Shown here one piece after another: positions 8,518 to 18,221 of a DNA stretch of 64,000 nt. This stretch comes from Clostridium sp. C2-6-12 (GTDB taxonomy: Bacteria > Bacillota > Clostridia > Clostridiales > Clostridiaceae): NCBI RefSeq assembly GCF_009928485.1, contig NZ_JAABNP010000005.1:169897-233896 (forward strand), given 5' to 3'. The notes under the pieces are model-generated. The model was not told the origin of the DNA. It did not search any database and saw only the letters and a list, made by a program, of their open reading frames with translations. Positions within the stretch are counted from its first letter, which is position 1; each line of letters starts with the position of its first letter. The position numbers and the translations under genes were made by a program.

Positions 8518-10323
8518 GTGAAGGAAATTTTACCGATTAAAAAAAGTGAAAGACGTTTGCTTTCAAATGTTATAGATCCGGAAAATATCAGAAAGCATAC
8601 AGATAGACGTGGTCATAATGTTTCAGAAGAAAATGAAAAAATGAACATGGTTGTTGGGCAAAGATATATTGCAGAATATAGTGTGAAACTTACTCAAAGA
8701 AAAGGAGGTAACAAAGAAGAATTTCAATTTGAATCAAAAGACATTTCAACAACTGGAATGCTTCTAGAGGGAAATACCAATGGAAATGAATTCAAAGTTG
8801 GAGATGCTGTTAAATTAAAATTTAAAATTATACCTGGAACTATGCCAGAAGGATTTGAATCCAGAGTAAAGTTAAAGGGGGAAGTAGTTAGAATTGTTCC
8901 TGCTAATGAGGAACATGAACAATTAATAGGAATTAAGTTTAATGAGGATTTGGTTAATTATACAAAAAAGAGAAGAGGAATAACTTCAATAGGAATATCA
9001 AGTTTAATCATGTTTTTTATTGTATTAGTTATTATGATTATGAGAGCAGAAAGTTTTGTGTATTTCAAATATAATAAAATTTTATATGCTTATAGTATTA
9101 TGACAGCAACCTTTCTGCTTTCAAGGTATTTGTTTGGTGCATTATATAAACCTGTTCCAATTAATCCTGAGTATACACCAAGTGTTTCTATAATCATCCC
9201 ATGTTTTAATGAAGAAGAATGGATAGATAGAACAATAAAAAGTTGTATTAATCAGGATTATCCAGTTGATAAGCTTGAAGTTATTGTAGTAGATGATTGT
9301 TCTAATGATAATTCAGTGAAGAAAATAAGACAAACTATTGAAAGCTTATATAAGGAAGGTGAGCGATTTAAAACAAGAGAAAGAGTTAGATATGTTGTTC
9401 AAAGTCAAAATAAAGGTAAGAGAGAAGCACTAGCATGGGGAACAGAACTTGCAAAAAATGAAATGGTAGTTTTCGTAGATTCAGATAGTTTTTTAGAGCC
9501 AAATGCTATTAAAAATTTAGTTCAGCCCTTTCAAGATAAAAGAATGGGTGGCGTGACTGGGAGAACAGATGTTGAAAATAAGTATACAAATTCACTAACT
9601 AAAATGCAGGCAGTTAGATATTATATTGCTTTTCGTATTTTAAAAGCAGCAGAAGCTTTTTTTGACAGCGTAACCTGCCTTTCAGGACCTATATCATGTT
9701 ATAGAAAAGATTTAGTGTTAAAAAATAAAGAAGCATGGCTTAATCAAAAATTTTTAGGACAGCCAGCAACTTTTGGAGATGACAGAAGTATGACGAACTT
9801 TATTATGAAAACACACAGAACGGGTTATCAGGATACTGCAGTTTGTTATACAATAGTTCCTTCTGTTTACAAGCAATTTATAAAGCAACAAATGAGGTGG
9901 AAACGTTCGTGGCTTAGAGAATCTTTAATAGCTGGTAAATTTATTTGGAAGAAAGAGCCTTTTATGTCCTTATTTTTTTATATGGGACTTATTGTGCCAA
10001 TTGCTGCTCCAGTAGTTGTTGTTTATAACTTAATGTATGTTCCAATAGCTCATGGAATTTTTCCTAAAACCTTTGTTATGGGATTATTGTTGATGTCATT
10101 AATGATGAGTTTTGCAGATATGTTTTTTATGAAAAGTACCTTATGGATATATGGATTATTTTTCTGTTTGTTTTATGAAGGAGTACTACTTTGGCAGATG
10201 CCAATAGCATGGGTGACATTTTGGAAATCAACATGGGGAACTAGAATGACTCCTCAAGACATTGAAGAAATGGAGAGAAAAGAAAAGCGGAAAAGAGAGA
10301 GAATGAAATTTAGAAAGGTGTAA
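8518..10323 (+). CDS. PilZ-like/GT2 processive glycosyltransferase fusion (exopolysaccharide synthase)
   Basis: A 601-residue inner-membrane synthase. Residues ~45-155 resemble a PilZ c-di-GMP-binding domain with DISTTG (75-80, the D-x-S-x-x-G motif); arginines occur at 25, 30 and 31 but not as a canonical R-x3-R directly before the first strand. Two membrane segments (~158-205) precede a GT2 domain with D259/D260, DSD (321-323), GDD (420-422) and QQMRW (457-461), the signature of processive synthases such as PgaC, HasA and NodC. Four or five membrane helices follow. The adjacent deacetylases suggest an N-acetylhexosamine polymer (inference). GTG start at 8518 behind AAGGAAGG. Confidence 0.88.
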   Translation: MKEILPIKKSERRLLSNVIDPENIRKHTDRRGHNVSEENEKMNMVVGQRYIAEYSVKLTQRKGGNKEEFQFESKDISTTGMLLEGNTNGNEFKVGDAVKLKFKIIPGTMPEGFESRVKLKGEVVRIVPANEEHEQLIGIKFNEDLVNYTKKRRGITSIGISSLIMFFIVLVIMIMRAESFVYFKYNKILYAYSIMTATFLLSRYLFGALYKPVPINPEYTPSVSIIIPCFNEEEWIDRTIKSCINQDYPVDKLEVIVVDDCSNDNSVKKIRQTIESLYKEGERFKTRERVRYVVQSQNKGKREALAWGTELAKNEMVVFVDSDSFLEPNAIKNLVQPFQDKRMGGVTGRTDVENKYTNSLTKMQAVRYYIAFRILKAAEAFFDSVTCLSGPISCYRKDLVLKNKEAWLNQKFLGQPATFGDDRSMTNFIMKTHRTGYQDTAVCYTIVPSVYKQFIKQQMRWKRSWLRESLIAGKFIWKKEPFMSLFFYMGLIVPIAAPVVVVYNLMYVPIAHGIFPKTFVMGLLLMSLMMSFADMFFMKSTLWIYGLFFCLFYEGVLLWQMPIAWVTFWKSTWGTRMTPQDIEEMERKEKRKRERMKFRKV

Positions 10324-10330
10324 AAAACTT

Positions 10331-12187
10331 ATGTCAAAATTAGATATAAAAGGATGGTTTGATAATAAAAAGGACAGAAAAAAGGTTTTTCGTACCATAT
10401 TTCAAATAGTTATACTAGGAGCTATATTAACGGTCTTAATAAAAGTTCTATTTAATATAAATACTTATAAACCAGAAGAGGAAAGCAAAAAAATATATGA
10501 TAACGGGTTTATAGCTATATCTTATTTTGGAGTAGATAGGACTCAAAAGACTACCTTAATTGATGATGACATGCTAAAAGAGCATTTAAAAGCATTAAAA
10601 GATTCAGGATACGTTACAATAGACCAGCAGGAGATATTAGACTATTGTAATTCTGGAAAGAAATTACCAGAAAGAGCTATGTTTCTTTCATTTGAAGATG
10701 GCAGAGTAGATTCGGCATTGTTTTCAGATCCTATTTTGGAAGCTCTTAATTATAAAGCCTCCATGTTTACATATGCAGGAAAATTTGCAGAAGGAGATTT
10801 TAAATTTCTTCAACCAGAAGATTTAAAGAAATTAGAAGAAAGTACGTATTGGGAGCTGGGGACTAATGGATATAGATTTTATTATATTAATGTATTTGAT
10901 AGATATGGACATTTTTTAGACGTTTTAAATCAAGATCAATATAACATTGCAGCAAAATATATTGATGATGATTATAATCACTATCTTATGGATTTTATTA
11001 AAGATAAAGACAAAGTAACTGTTGAAACAAAAGATCAAATGGACAAAAGAATTACTTGGGATTATGACCAAATGAGAGAGATTTATACTAATAAACTTGG
11101 ATATGTTCCTAGAGCATATATGATTATGCATGCAAATGGATTAAATAATGGTGAAACCAATCCATTAGTAGAATCGGTAAATAATAGAGAAATTAAAAAG
11201 TTATTTGAACTTCATTTCAATAGAGAAGGACATAGCTTTAACAAGAAAGGCTCAGATCTATTTAATTTATCAAGATTGCAGGCACAACCATACTGGTATG
11301 CAAATCATTTACTGATGCGTGTAGAAGATGATACTCAAAACGAAATGAAATTTGTTGTGGGGGATGAAAATCGTGCTGAAAAGTGGACAGTTTCTAGTGG
11401 TGTGGCAGAATTTAATAAGAGCAAAATTATTTTAACTTCGCCACCATCAGTAGAAGGAGCGATGAAACTTAAAAATAGTGAAAATTTTAAAGATTTTAAA
11501 CTTTCTACATCAATTGAAGGAAATATTATTGGTGTACAATCCATTTATTTGCGATATAATGAAGAAAAAGATACTTATGTTAATGTGAGTGTTAAAGACA
11601 ATGTATTATATGTCAATGAAAAAACTGCTGGTAAGGATGAGATGAATCTTGCAAAATGTGATTTGGGAGAATTATTAAAGAAAGATGTTCAATCTGTTGA
11701 GCAGATAAAATTAGAATCAGAATTAGCAAAAATTAAAGTTGAAAGAGAGAAAGAAAGAAAAGTTAAGATAGACTTGCCTGGAAAAGATAAAATTACTTTG
11801 GCGGCGCCATCAGTAGATGAGGGTGGAAAAGAGTATGTTCCCAAAATTGGAATTGGTCAGATTGGAAAAAGAAATTTGGAAATTGTAATTTCAGGCAATA
11901 AGTTAAATGTTTCTGTAGATGGGGTAGGAGCAACTGGAATCTTAGCTTTAAGTGAAGATAATAATAAAGAAGGATCTATTTGTTTAAAATCAATGAGAAG
12001 TGAAAAAAATTCAAAAGATGATGTTTATGATGGAGTATTTAATGATTTATGTATTAATCAAATTAGCAATAATAATGGGAAAGTAGTAGCACTATATGAT
12101 AATAGACTTAATGGATTCCAAAAGATTTATGAAGAAATAAAAGAAAAATTTAACAGTGTAATTGATTGGTTTATTGAGAATTTTTAG
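10331..12187 (+). CDS. Membrane-anchored deacetylase-like protein with C-terminal beta-sandwich region
   Basis: 618 residues. One membrane anchor (~22-45) is followed by a polysaccharide-deacetylase-like region recalling PgaB (AISYFGVDRTQKT..., MFLSFEDGRVDSA). FEDG replaces FDDG and ELGTNGYRF sits where a His-rich motif would be expected, so catalysis is doubtful. From ~residue 340 the sequence resembles a jelly-roll, LamG/concanavalin-like fold (FKLSTSIEG..., YLRYNEEKDTYVNVSV), probably glycan binding. It starts 7 nt after the synthase stop, so it is in the same transcript. It may be a scaffold or export factor for the polymer; function unproven. Confidence 0.7.
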   Translation: MSKLDIKGWFDNKKDRKKVFRTIFQIVILGAILTVLIKVLFNINTYKPEEESKKIYDNGFIAISYFGVDRTQKTTLIDDDMLKEHLKALKDSGYVTIDQQEILDYCNSGKKLPERAMFLSFEDGRVDSALFSDPILEALNYKASMFTYAGKFAEGDFKFLQPEDLKKLEESTYWELGTNGYRFYYINVFDRYGHFLDVLNQDQYNIAAKYIDDDYNHYLMDFIKDKDKVTVETKDQMDKRITWDYDQMREIYTNKLGYVPRAYMIMHANGLNNGETNPLVESVNNREIKKLFELHFNREGHSFNKKGSDLFNLSRLQAQPYWYANHLLMRVEDDTQNEMKFVVGDENRAEKWTVSSGVAEFNKSKIILTSPPSVEGAMKLKNSENFKDFKLSTSIEGNIIGVQSIYLRYNEEKDTYVNVSVKDNVLYVNEKTAGKDEMNLAKCDLGELLKKDVQSVEQIKLESELAKIKVEREKERKVKIDLPGKDKITLAAPSVDEGGKEYVPKIGIGQIGKRNLEIVISGNKLNVSVDGVGATGILALSEDNNKEGSICLKSMRSEKNSKDDVYDGVFNDLCINQISNNNGKVVALYDNRLNGFQKIYEEIKEKFNSVIDWFIENF

Positions 12188-12208
12188 AAGATTTACAGGA
12201 GAGTATAA

Positions 12209-13294
12209 ATGAAAACTAATTATATAACGAAAAAACAAATTTTGTCAGTGACTTTTTTTATTATAATTATTGTTATAAGTATTTTAAGTGTAGAAATGTT
12301 TAACCAGATAAAAGCAAACAGCCTTGAAGTAACCAATTCAAATGTGAAATCACAAGATTCAAAGGAAGTTTCAGTTTGGCTTCCATACTGGGATAAAGAA
12401 AATTCATTAAAAGAATTAGATAAAATTAGTACAAACATTAATTCAATAGAAAATTTTGCAGCATATTTCAATAAAGATAACACACTATTTATTCCAGATG
12501 AAAATAAGGCGATATTGAATGAAGTAAAAAATAAATGCAAAAAAAATAATATTCAAATGTATTTATCTATTGTTAACGATCAAGTAAATAGTGATGGAAG
12601 TTCTATTTTAAAGGATAATAATCTAACAAAAAACTTGCTTAAAACTGAGGAAAGCCAAAAGAATCATATTGATAATATAGTTAAATTAGCTGAGGATGGA
12701 AATTATGATGGAGTAGAGATTGATTATGAGAAAATTAATCAAGAAACACTAAATCAATTTGTTAGCTTTTGTAAAAGTTTATATGAAAGATTAAATGAAA
12801 AAGGGATAAAGCTAAGAATAGTTCTTGAGCCTAAAGAGCTATTTGGAACAGTTCAATTTCCTAAAGGACCTGAGTATGTGATGATGGTATATAATTTGTA
12901 TGACGGAAGTACTGGACCAGGACCTAAAGCAGATAAGAATTTAATTGATAAAGTAGCCAAGATAATGGATAAAATTCCAGGAAAGAAGCATCTTGCTTTT
13001 TCTACAGGAGGCTATGACTGGTCTTCAGGTCAGAAAACTATTTCGCTAACAGGTTCAGATGCAGCTAAATTATTAGAAAAATACAAGGCAAAACCGCAAA
13101 GGGATGAAAATAGTGGGGCTTTATATTTTAAATACTATGATGATAAAAAGGTTCAACATACTGTTTGGTATTCAGATGCAGAAACCTTTAAAATTTGGAC
13201 GGAGACTGGTAACAAAAATGGTTATTATAATATTTCAATATGGCGTTTAGGTGGAAATGATGAGGAGTTTATAAAATATATAAATTCTATATAA
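12209..13294 (+). CDS. GH18-like glycoside hydrolase, membrane-anchored
   Basis: 361 residues with an N-terminal signal-anchor (~11-30). The body resembles family 18 hydrolases of the YaaH/chitinase type: VSVWLPYWD at the start of the barrel, DGVEIDYE (167-174) corresponding to DGxDxDxE with the catalytic acid E174 kept and the middle Asp replaced by E170, and the late STGGYDWSSG segment. GH18 enzymes cut beta-linked N-acetylglucosamine polymers, which matches an operon with a PgaC-like synthase and deacetylases. Starts 21 nt after the previous gene with AGGAGAG; last gene of the operon. Confidence 0.75.
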   Translation: MKTNYITKKQILSVTFFIIIIVISILSVEMFNQIKANSLEVTNSNVKSQDSKEVSVWLPYWDKENSLKELDKISTNINSIENFAAYFNKDNTLFIPDENKAILNEVKNKCKKNNIQMYLSIVNDQVNSDGSSILKDNNLTKNLLKTEESQKNHIDNIVKLAEDGNYDGVEIDYEKINQETLNQFVSFCKSLYERLNEKGIKLRIVLEPKELFGTVQFPKGPEYVMMVYNLYDGSTGPGPKADKNLIDKVAKIMDKIPGKKHLAFSTGGYDWSSGQKTISLTGSDAAKLLEKYKAKPQRDENSGALYFKYYDDKKVQHTVWYSDAETFKIWTETGNKNGYYNISIWRLGGNDEEFIKYINSI

Positions 13295-13328
13295 AATTTA
13301 TGAAAGATAAAAAATAATTGTTAAGTGA

Positions 13329-13391
13329 ATTGCCAGCTTTTTTATCAATTTGTTGTTAAATGACCATTATAATTGATAAAAAGCTGGCAAT
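13329..13391. terminator. Long inverted repeat between the polysaccharide operon and icd
   Basis: Arms 13329-13350 and 13371-13391 (GCCAGC / GCTGGC at the base) are complementary over about 21 bp with one extra base, with a loop of 20 nt. The position, 35 nt after the GH18 stop, suggests an operon terminator, but no T-run follows the right arm, so it may instead be an operator or RNA stem. Confidence 0.45.
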
Positions 13392-13450
13392 ACTGTATAA
13401 TTATTTAGAGAAAATCAAAGTAAATATAAGCAATATAGGAGGCAATAAGT

Positions 13451-14659
13451 ATGGAAAAAATTAAAATGTCTACTCCATTAGTTGAAATGGATGGAGATGA
13501 AATGACTAGAATTATTTGGGGCGCAATAAAAGAGGAGTTATTAAATCCTTTTATTGAATTAAACACAGAATATTATGATCTTGGATTGGAATATAGAAAT
13601 GAAACTAATGATCAGGTTACTATTGATTCAGCAGAGGCTATAAAGAAGTATAAAGTAGGTGTAAAGTGTGCAACTATAACACCTAATGGCGCAAGAATGA
13701 AAGAATACGATTTAAAAGAAATGTGGAAAAGTCCTAATGGAACTATTAGAGCAATCTTGGATGGGACTGTATTTAGAGCTCCGATTATAGTAGAGCCAGT
13801 AAAACCATATGTTAGAACATGGAAAAAGCCTATAACTATAGCAAGACATGCTTATGGAGATATATATAAAAATGTTGAAATGAAAATAGAAGGAAAAGGT
13901 AAGTGTGAACTTGTATTTACATCTGAAAATGGAGAAGAAAAAAGAGAACTAGTACATAATTTTGCTGGAGATGGCATTGCTATGGGAATGCATAATCTTA
14001 ATAACTCTATAGAAAGTTTTGCAAAAAGTTGTTTTAACTTTGCTTTAGATACTAAGCAAGATTTATGGTTTGCAACTAAAGATACAATTTCAAAAAAATA
14101 CGATCATACATTTAAGGATATATTCCAAGAAATTTTTGATGCTGAATATAAGACTAAGTTTGAAGAAGCAGGAATTGAATATTTCTATACATTAATAGAT
14201 GATGTTGTAGCAAGAGTTGTTAAATCAGAAGGCGGAATGATCTGGGCTTGTAAAAACTATGATGGAGATGTAATGAGTGATATGGTTGCTACCGCTTTTG
14301 GATCACTTGCAATGATGACCTCGGTATTAGTTTCGCCAGAAGGAAACTATGAATATGAAGCTGCTCATGGTACTGTTCAACAACATTATTATAAGCATTT
14401 AAAAGGCGAAGAAACATCAACAAATTCAATTGCAACAATATTTGCATGGTCTGGTGCTCTAAGAAAAAGAGGAGAATTAGATAGTAATGCTGCATTAGTT
14501 GAATTTGCTGATAAGTTAGAAAAAGCTTCAATAAAGACAATTGAAGATGGAATTATGACTAAGGATTTAGCATTGATTGCAGAGCATAATAATATCCAAA
14601 CTTTAAATACATTTGATTTTATAAAGGCAATAAGAAAAACTTTAGAAGAAATGCTTTAA
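13451..14659 (+). CDS. icd: NADP-dependent isocitrate dehydrogenase
   Basis: 402 residues. Converts isocitrate to 2-oxoglutarate and CO2 in the cytoplasm. The sequence is of the eukaryotic-like homodimeric type ([79 protein letters not shown]), not the E. coli Icd type. Length matches that subfamily. ATG 13451 lies behind AGGAGGC. It stands alone between an inverted repeat and a terminator, with no citrate synthase or aconitase adjacent. It probably supplies 2-oxoglutarate for glutamate synthesis. Confidence 0.95.
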   Translation: MEKIKMSTPLVEMDGDEMTRIIWGAIKEELLNPFIELNTEYYDLGLEYRNETNDQVTIDSAEAIKKYKVGVKCATITPNGARMKEYDLKEMWKSPNGTIRAILDGTVFRAPIIVEPVKPYVRTWKKPITIARHAYGDIYKNVEMKIEGKGKCELVFTSENGEEKRELVHNFAGDGIAMGMHNLNNSIESFAKSCFNFALDTKQDLWFATKDTISKKYDHTFKDIFQEIFDAEYKTKFEEAGIEYFYTLIDDVVARVVKSEGGMIWACKNYDGDVMSDMVATAFGSLAMMTSVLVSPEGNYEYEAAHGTVQQHYYKHLKGEETSTNSIATIFAWSGALRKRGELDSNAALVEFADKLEKASIKTIEDGIMTKDLALIAEHNNIQTLNTFDFIKAIRKTLEEML

Positions 14660-14702
14660 TATAAAAATATAAATAATTGTAATTTGATTCATAATTCCTT
14701 AT

Positions 14703-14758
14703 AAAAAGCTTTGTATATATTTACTTAATTTAGTAAATATGCACGAAGCTTTTTATTT
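14703..14758 (+). terminator. Terminator after icd
   Basis: AAAAAGCTT (14703-14711) pairs with AAGCTTTTT (14746-14754), with an inner ATATTTACT / AGTAAATAT stem. A T-rich tail follows. Confidence 0.75.
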
Positions 14759-14893
14759 TGCTTATTTTATAGATGATAAATTTAGAGTGATTAGCAAATT
14801 AATAAAAACACTTATTAAAAACATAAATAAATGATAAATTATTAAAAATAAAACGATATCAATTATATATATATATATTTGCAAAAATATTAA

Positions 14894-14964
14894 TGAAAGT
14901 CATTTTCAACTGCAAGTAAAAGTGGTAAGATTAGTTATGGAATTATTATTAAAAATCATTATCA
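14894..14964 (+). promoter_or_regulatory. Two Fur-box-like sites upstream of feo
   Basis: TGAAAGTCATTTTCA (14894-14908) and TAAAAATCATTATCA (14950-14964) each resemble the 7-1-7 Fur inverted repeat TGATAATNATTATCA. The second ends 17 nt before the first feoA start. Iron-dependent repression of the operon is the natural reading. Confidence 0.65.
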
Positions 14965-14981
14965 ATTGGAAGGTGATATAT

Positions 14982-15191
14982 ATGCCATTAATATTAGCTG
15001 ATAAAGGAAATGAAATGAATATTAAAAGGATAACTGGAAATGATGAAACAAGAAGATTTTTGAATAGTTTAGGGTTTGTAGTAGGAGAAACTGTTAAAAT
15101 TATTTCTGAACTTGGCGGAAACCTTATAATAAATGTTAAGGATAGTAGAGTTGCTTTAGACAAAAGCATGGCAAGCAGAATAATAGTATAG
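14982..15191 (+). CDS. feoA: FeoA-family protein (first copy)
   Basis: 69 residues with the small SH3-like FeoA fold: GNDETRRFLNSLGFVVGETVKIISELGGNLIINVKDSRVALDKSMASRIIV. FeoA proteins are cytosolic partners of the FeoB ferrous iron transporter. The start ATG 14982 follows GGAAGGTGAT; the frame is open further upstream but that region carries the Fur box. It is followed after 17 nt by a second, different feoA. Confidence 0.85.
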   Translation: MPLILADKGNEMNIKRITGNDETRRFLNSLGFVVGETVKIISELGGNLIINVKDSRVALDKSMASRIIV

Positions 15192-15208
15192 AGAGGATGA
15201 TATTACTT

Positions 15209-15430
15209 ATGAGTTCTTTAAAAGAAATAAAATGCGGACAAACTGTTAGAGTGAAAAAAGTTGATGGAATTGGAGCTGTTCGTAGACGTATTATGGATAT
15301 GGGAATTACAAGAGGATGTGAAGTATATGTACGTAAAGTGGCACCACTTGGAGATCCAATAGAAGTGACAGTGCGTGGATATGAATTATCACTTCGTAAA
15401 GCCGATGCTGAAATGATTGTTGTTGAATAA
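15209..15430 (+). CDS. feoA: FeoA-family protein (second copy)
   Basis: 73 residues, closer to canonical FeoA: LKEIKCGQTVRVKKVDGIGAVRRRIMDMGITRGCEVYVRKVAPLGDPIEVTVRGYELSLRKADAEMIVVE. ATG 15209 is preferred; ATG 15197 lies on the ribosome binding site GAGAGGATGA. It differs strongly from the first copy, so the two are not a recent duplication. Part of the Fur-controlled feo operon. Confidence 0.88.
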   Translation: MSSLKEIKCGQTVRVKKVDGIGAVRRRIMDMGITRGCEVYVRKVAPLGDPIEVTVRGYELSLRKADAEMIVVE

Positions 15431-15554
15431 TTTATAGATATTAAATGAGAATGTGTATTAAAATCATTAGAGTGAAAATTTATTAGAAAGTATTAATAAG
15501 GCAGATTTATTGTTAACTATTAAGTGTTAACTGATTAAGCAAGGGGGAAGGAAA

Positions 15555-17705
15555 ATGTCAATTAAAATAGGACTTGCAGGAAATCCTAACTGCGGTAAAA
15601 CAACTATGTTTAATGAACTTACAGGTTCATCTCAATATGTAGGAAATTGGCCTGGAGTAACGGTTGAAAAAAAAGGTGGAAAATTAAGAGGTAACAAAGA
15701 AGTTGAAATTGTAGATTTACCAGGAGTTTATTCTTTGTCGCCATATACACTTGAAGAAGTAGTAACTCGTAATTTTATGTTAAATGATGAGCCGGATGCT
15801 CTTATAAATATAGTTGATGCTTCTAATATAGAAAGAAACTTATATTTAACTACTCAAATATTAGAAATGGGAATTCCAACAGTTGTAGCTCTTAACATGA
15901 TGGATATTGTTGAGAAAAATGGGGATAAGATTGATATTAATAAATTATCTAAAAGTCTTGGATGCCCTGTTGTAACTACATCTGCACTTAAAGGCAATGG
16001 TGTTAAAGCAGCAGCAGAAAAAGCTATTGAAGCAGCTAAAGCAAAAAACAAGCCTAAATTTATTTTGCCTTACTCAGAAGAAGCTAAGGAAGCATTTGAA
16101 AAAATAGAAGAAGTAATAAGTAAAAACATTTCAATTGATGGAATAGAAAAACGTTGGCTTGCTGTTAAGCTTTTTGAAAGAGACGAAAACATTATAGAAA
16201 AACTAAAAATTTCAAAAAATGTATTAGATGAAATTGAAATAATAACACAAAAATATGAGGAAGAACTTGATGATGATAGTGAAAGTATTGTTACAGGTGA
16301 TAGATATTCATTTATAGGAGAAGTTGTTTCATATGCTATTAAAAAGGTCAATAAAGGAAAAGAAACAACATCTGACAAAATAGATAAGATTGTTACTAAT
16401 CGTTTCTTGGCGCTTCCTATTTTTGTAGCAATTATGTATGTTGTTTATTACATAGCAATAACAATAGGTACAATAGGAACAGATTGGATAAATGATACAT
16501 TGTTTGGCGAAATAATTCAAGGTAATCTAACAGAGTGGATGGCAGGTGCCAATGTAGCAGATTGGTTACAAGGATTAATAACAAGTGGAATAATAAGTGG
16601 AGTTGGAACAGTACTTGGATTTATACCACAAATAGCACTGTTGTTCTTGTTCTTAGCTATACTTGAAGATTGTGGTTACATGGCTCGTGTAGCGTTTATA
16701 ATGGATAGAATTTTCCGTAAATTTGGACTTTCAGGTAAATCATTTATTCCGATGCTTATTAGTTCAGGGTGCGGTGTACCAGGAATTATGTCAACTCGTA
16801 CAATGGAAAATGAAAGAGATAGAAAAATGACTATAATGGTAACAACATTTATTCCTTGTAGTGCAAAGCTGCCTGTAATAGCATTAATAGCATCAGCGTT
16901 TTTTAATGATGCAACATGGGTTGCGCCTTCAGCTTATTTCTTAGGTATAATAATGATAGTTATTTCTGGTATTGTACTTAAGAAAACAAAGTTATTTGCT
17001 GGTGATCCATCACCATTTGTTATGGAACTTCCTCAATATCATGCTCCTGCTGCAAAAGGTGTATTGATGCATATGTGGGATAGAGTAACTGCATTTATGA
17101 AAAAAGCAGCAACAATAATTTTAGTTTCTTGTGCAGCAGTATGGTTTTTACAATCATTTAACTGGTCATTTGAAATGGTAGATGCAGATAATAGTATACT
17201 TGCTAGTCTTGGAAATATAATAGCACCTATTTTTGCACCACTTGGTTTTGGAAATTGGCAATCAGCAGTTGCAACAGTAACTGGACTTGTGGCAAAAGAA
17301 AATTTAGTTGGAACACTTGGCGTTTTATTTGGAATTGCAGATGCGTCTGAAACTGATGCAGCATTAATTAGTAATGTAGGTGTAATGTACACTGCTGCAA
17401 GTGGATTTGCATTTATGGCATTTAACTTACTTTGTGCTCCTTGCTTTGCAGCAATTAGTGCCATAAGACGTGAAATGGGAAATTGGAAGTGGACATTTAT
17501 TACTTTAGGATTCCAAACAGCTACAGCTTATATAGTAGCACTTGTTATAAATCAAGTAGGTAATTATATCTTAGGCACTGGAAGTTTAGTTGGAGCAATA
17601 TTGTCAGTACTTATAGCTGTGGCTTCAGTAGTTATAGTTATATCAACTGGTAGAAATGAAGCAAAAGGAAGACTATCTAATGCTAAATTAAGTTATACAA
17701 AATAA
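15555..17705 (+). CDS. feoB: Ferrous iron transport protein B
   Basis: 716 residues. The N-terminal G domain has GNPNCGKT (9-16), DLPGVYSL and NMMD, followed by a helical spacer and a polytopic membrane region with Gate motifs (SSGCGVPGIMSTRTMENERDRK, FIPCSAKLPV). It transports Fe2+ across the membrane using GTP hydrolysis. ATG 15555 lies behind AAGGGGGAAGG. A 124-nt gap after the second feoA is AT-rich and carries no clear extra gene. Confidence 0.97.
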   Translation: MSIKIGLAGNPNCGKTTMFNELTGSSQYVGNWPGVTVEKKGGKLRGNKEVEIVDLPGVYSLSPYTLEEVVTRNFMLNDEPDALINIVDASNIERNLYLTTQILEMGIPTVVALNMMDIVEKNGDKIDINKLSKSLGCPVVTTSALKGNGVKAAAEKAIEAAKAKNKPKFILPYSEEAKEAFEKIEEVISKNISIDGIEKRWLAVKLFERDENIIEKLKISKNVLDEIEIITQKYEEELDDDSESIVTGDRYSFIGEVVSYAIKKVNKGKETTSDKIDKIVTNRFLALPIFVAIMYVVYYIAITIGTIGTDWINDTLFGEIIQGNLTEWMAGANVADWLQGLITSGIISGVGTVLGFIPQIALLFLFLAILEDCGYMARVAFIMDRIFRKFGLSGKSFIPMLISSGCGVPGIMSTRTMENERDRKMTIMVTTFIPCSAKLPVIALIASAFFNDATWVAPSAYFLGIIMIVISGIVLKKTKLFAGDPSPFVMELPQYHAPAAKGVLMHMWDRVTAFMKKAATIILVSCAAVWFLQSFNWSFEMVDADNSILASLGNIIAPIFAPLGFGNWQSAVATVTGLVAKENLVGTLGVLFGIADASETDAALISNVGVMYTAASGFAFMAFNLLCAPCFAAISAIRREMGNWKWTFITLGFQTATAYIVALVINQVGNYILGTGSLVGAILSVLIAVASVVIVISTGRNEAKGRLSNAKLSYTK

Positions 17706-17774
17706 TTTGTAGTAGATAGAAATTATTATAAATAGTTATCTAAATTAATGATTAAGACTTAAGGAGTGATATTA

Positions 17775-17939
17775 ATGATAGCAACAATTATATTATCTGT
17801 AATTATATTTGGTTTCATGGCTTTTGTTGTAGGAAAACAAATAAAGAAAGCTAAAAATGGAGAAAGTGGTTGTGGCTGTGGTTGCTCTGGATGCTCTTCA
17901 GCTAATGCATGCCATGGAATAAAGATTCAAAAGAAATAA
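17775..17939 (+). CDS. FeoB-associated Cys-rich membrane protein
   Basis: A 54-residue protein: a single N-terminal membrane helix (MIATIILSVIIFGFMAFVVG), a basic stretch, then a Cys-rich tail GCGCGCSGCSSANAC. Small Cys-rich proteins of this form follow feoB in many Firmicutes and may handle iron, analogous to FeoC. ATG 17775 follows AAGGAGTGAT. Its terminator is at 17987-18025, so it ends the feo operon. Confidence 0.85.
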   Translation: MIATIILSVIIFGFMAFVVGKQIKKAKNGESGCGCGCSGCSSANACHGIKIQKK

Positions 17940-17986
17940 GTCTTAAACTATATGGTATTTATTAAAATCTAAATGTAAATAGTAGG

Positions 17987-18025
17987 CTCATTAAAGATTA
18001 AAAAATGATCTTTAATGAGTTTTTT
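17987..18025 (+). terminator. Terminator of the feo operon
   Basis: CTCATTAAAGAT (17987-17998) pairs with ATCTTTAATGAG (18008-18019), followed by six T residues. Confidence 0.85.
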
Positions 18026-18157
18026 AATAGAAGAAAATGTTTTATTTTATGATCAAATATTATTAATAGATTTGCCAATAATTTAGTTGTGCCTGATTTA
18101 GAGGAACAAAGAGAGGTTTTATATTTAATCATGGAGAGAAAACATTATTTGTTAATC

Positions 18158-18186
18158 TTGACTTTTTTCTAAGTAGAATGTATTTT
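18158..18186 (+). promoter_or_regulatory. Promoter of pilT
   Basis: TTGACT (18158-18163), a 17-bp spacer and TATTTT (18181-18186), 36 nt before the pilT ATG. This gives pilT a transcription start independent of the riboswitch that follows it. Confidence 0.5.
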
Positions 18187-18221
18187 GAAATAAATATACT
18201 TTAGAAAGTAGGAGAGGTATT

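Noticed and set aside
17039..17464. 141-codon minus-strand open frame inside feoB
   Set aside because: Lies wholly within feoB, no ribosome site, composition of an antisense shadow.
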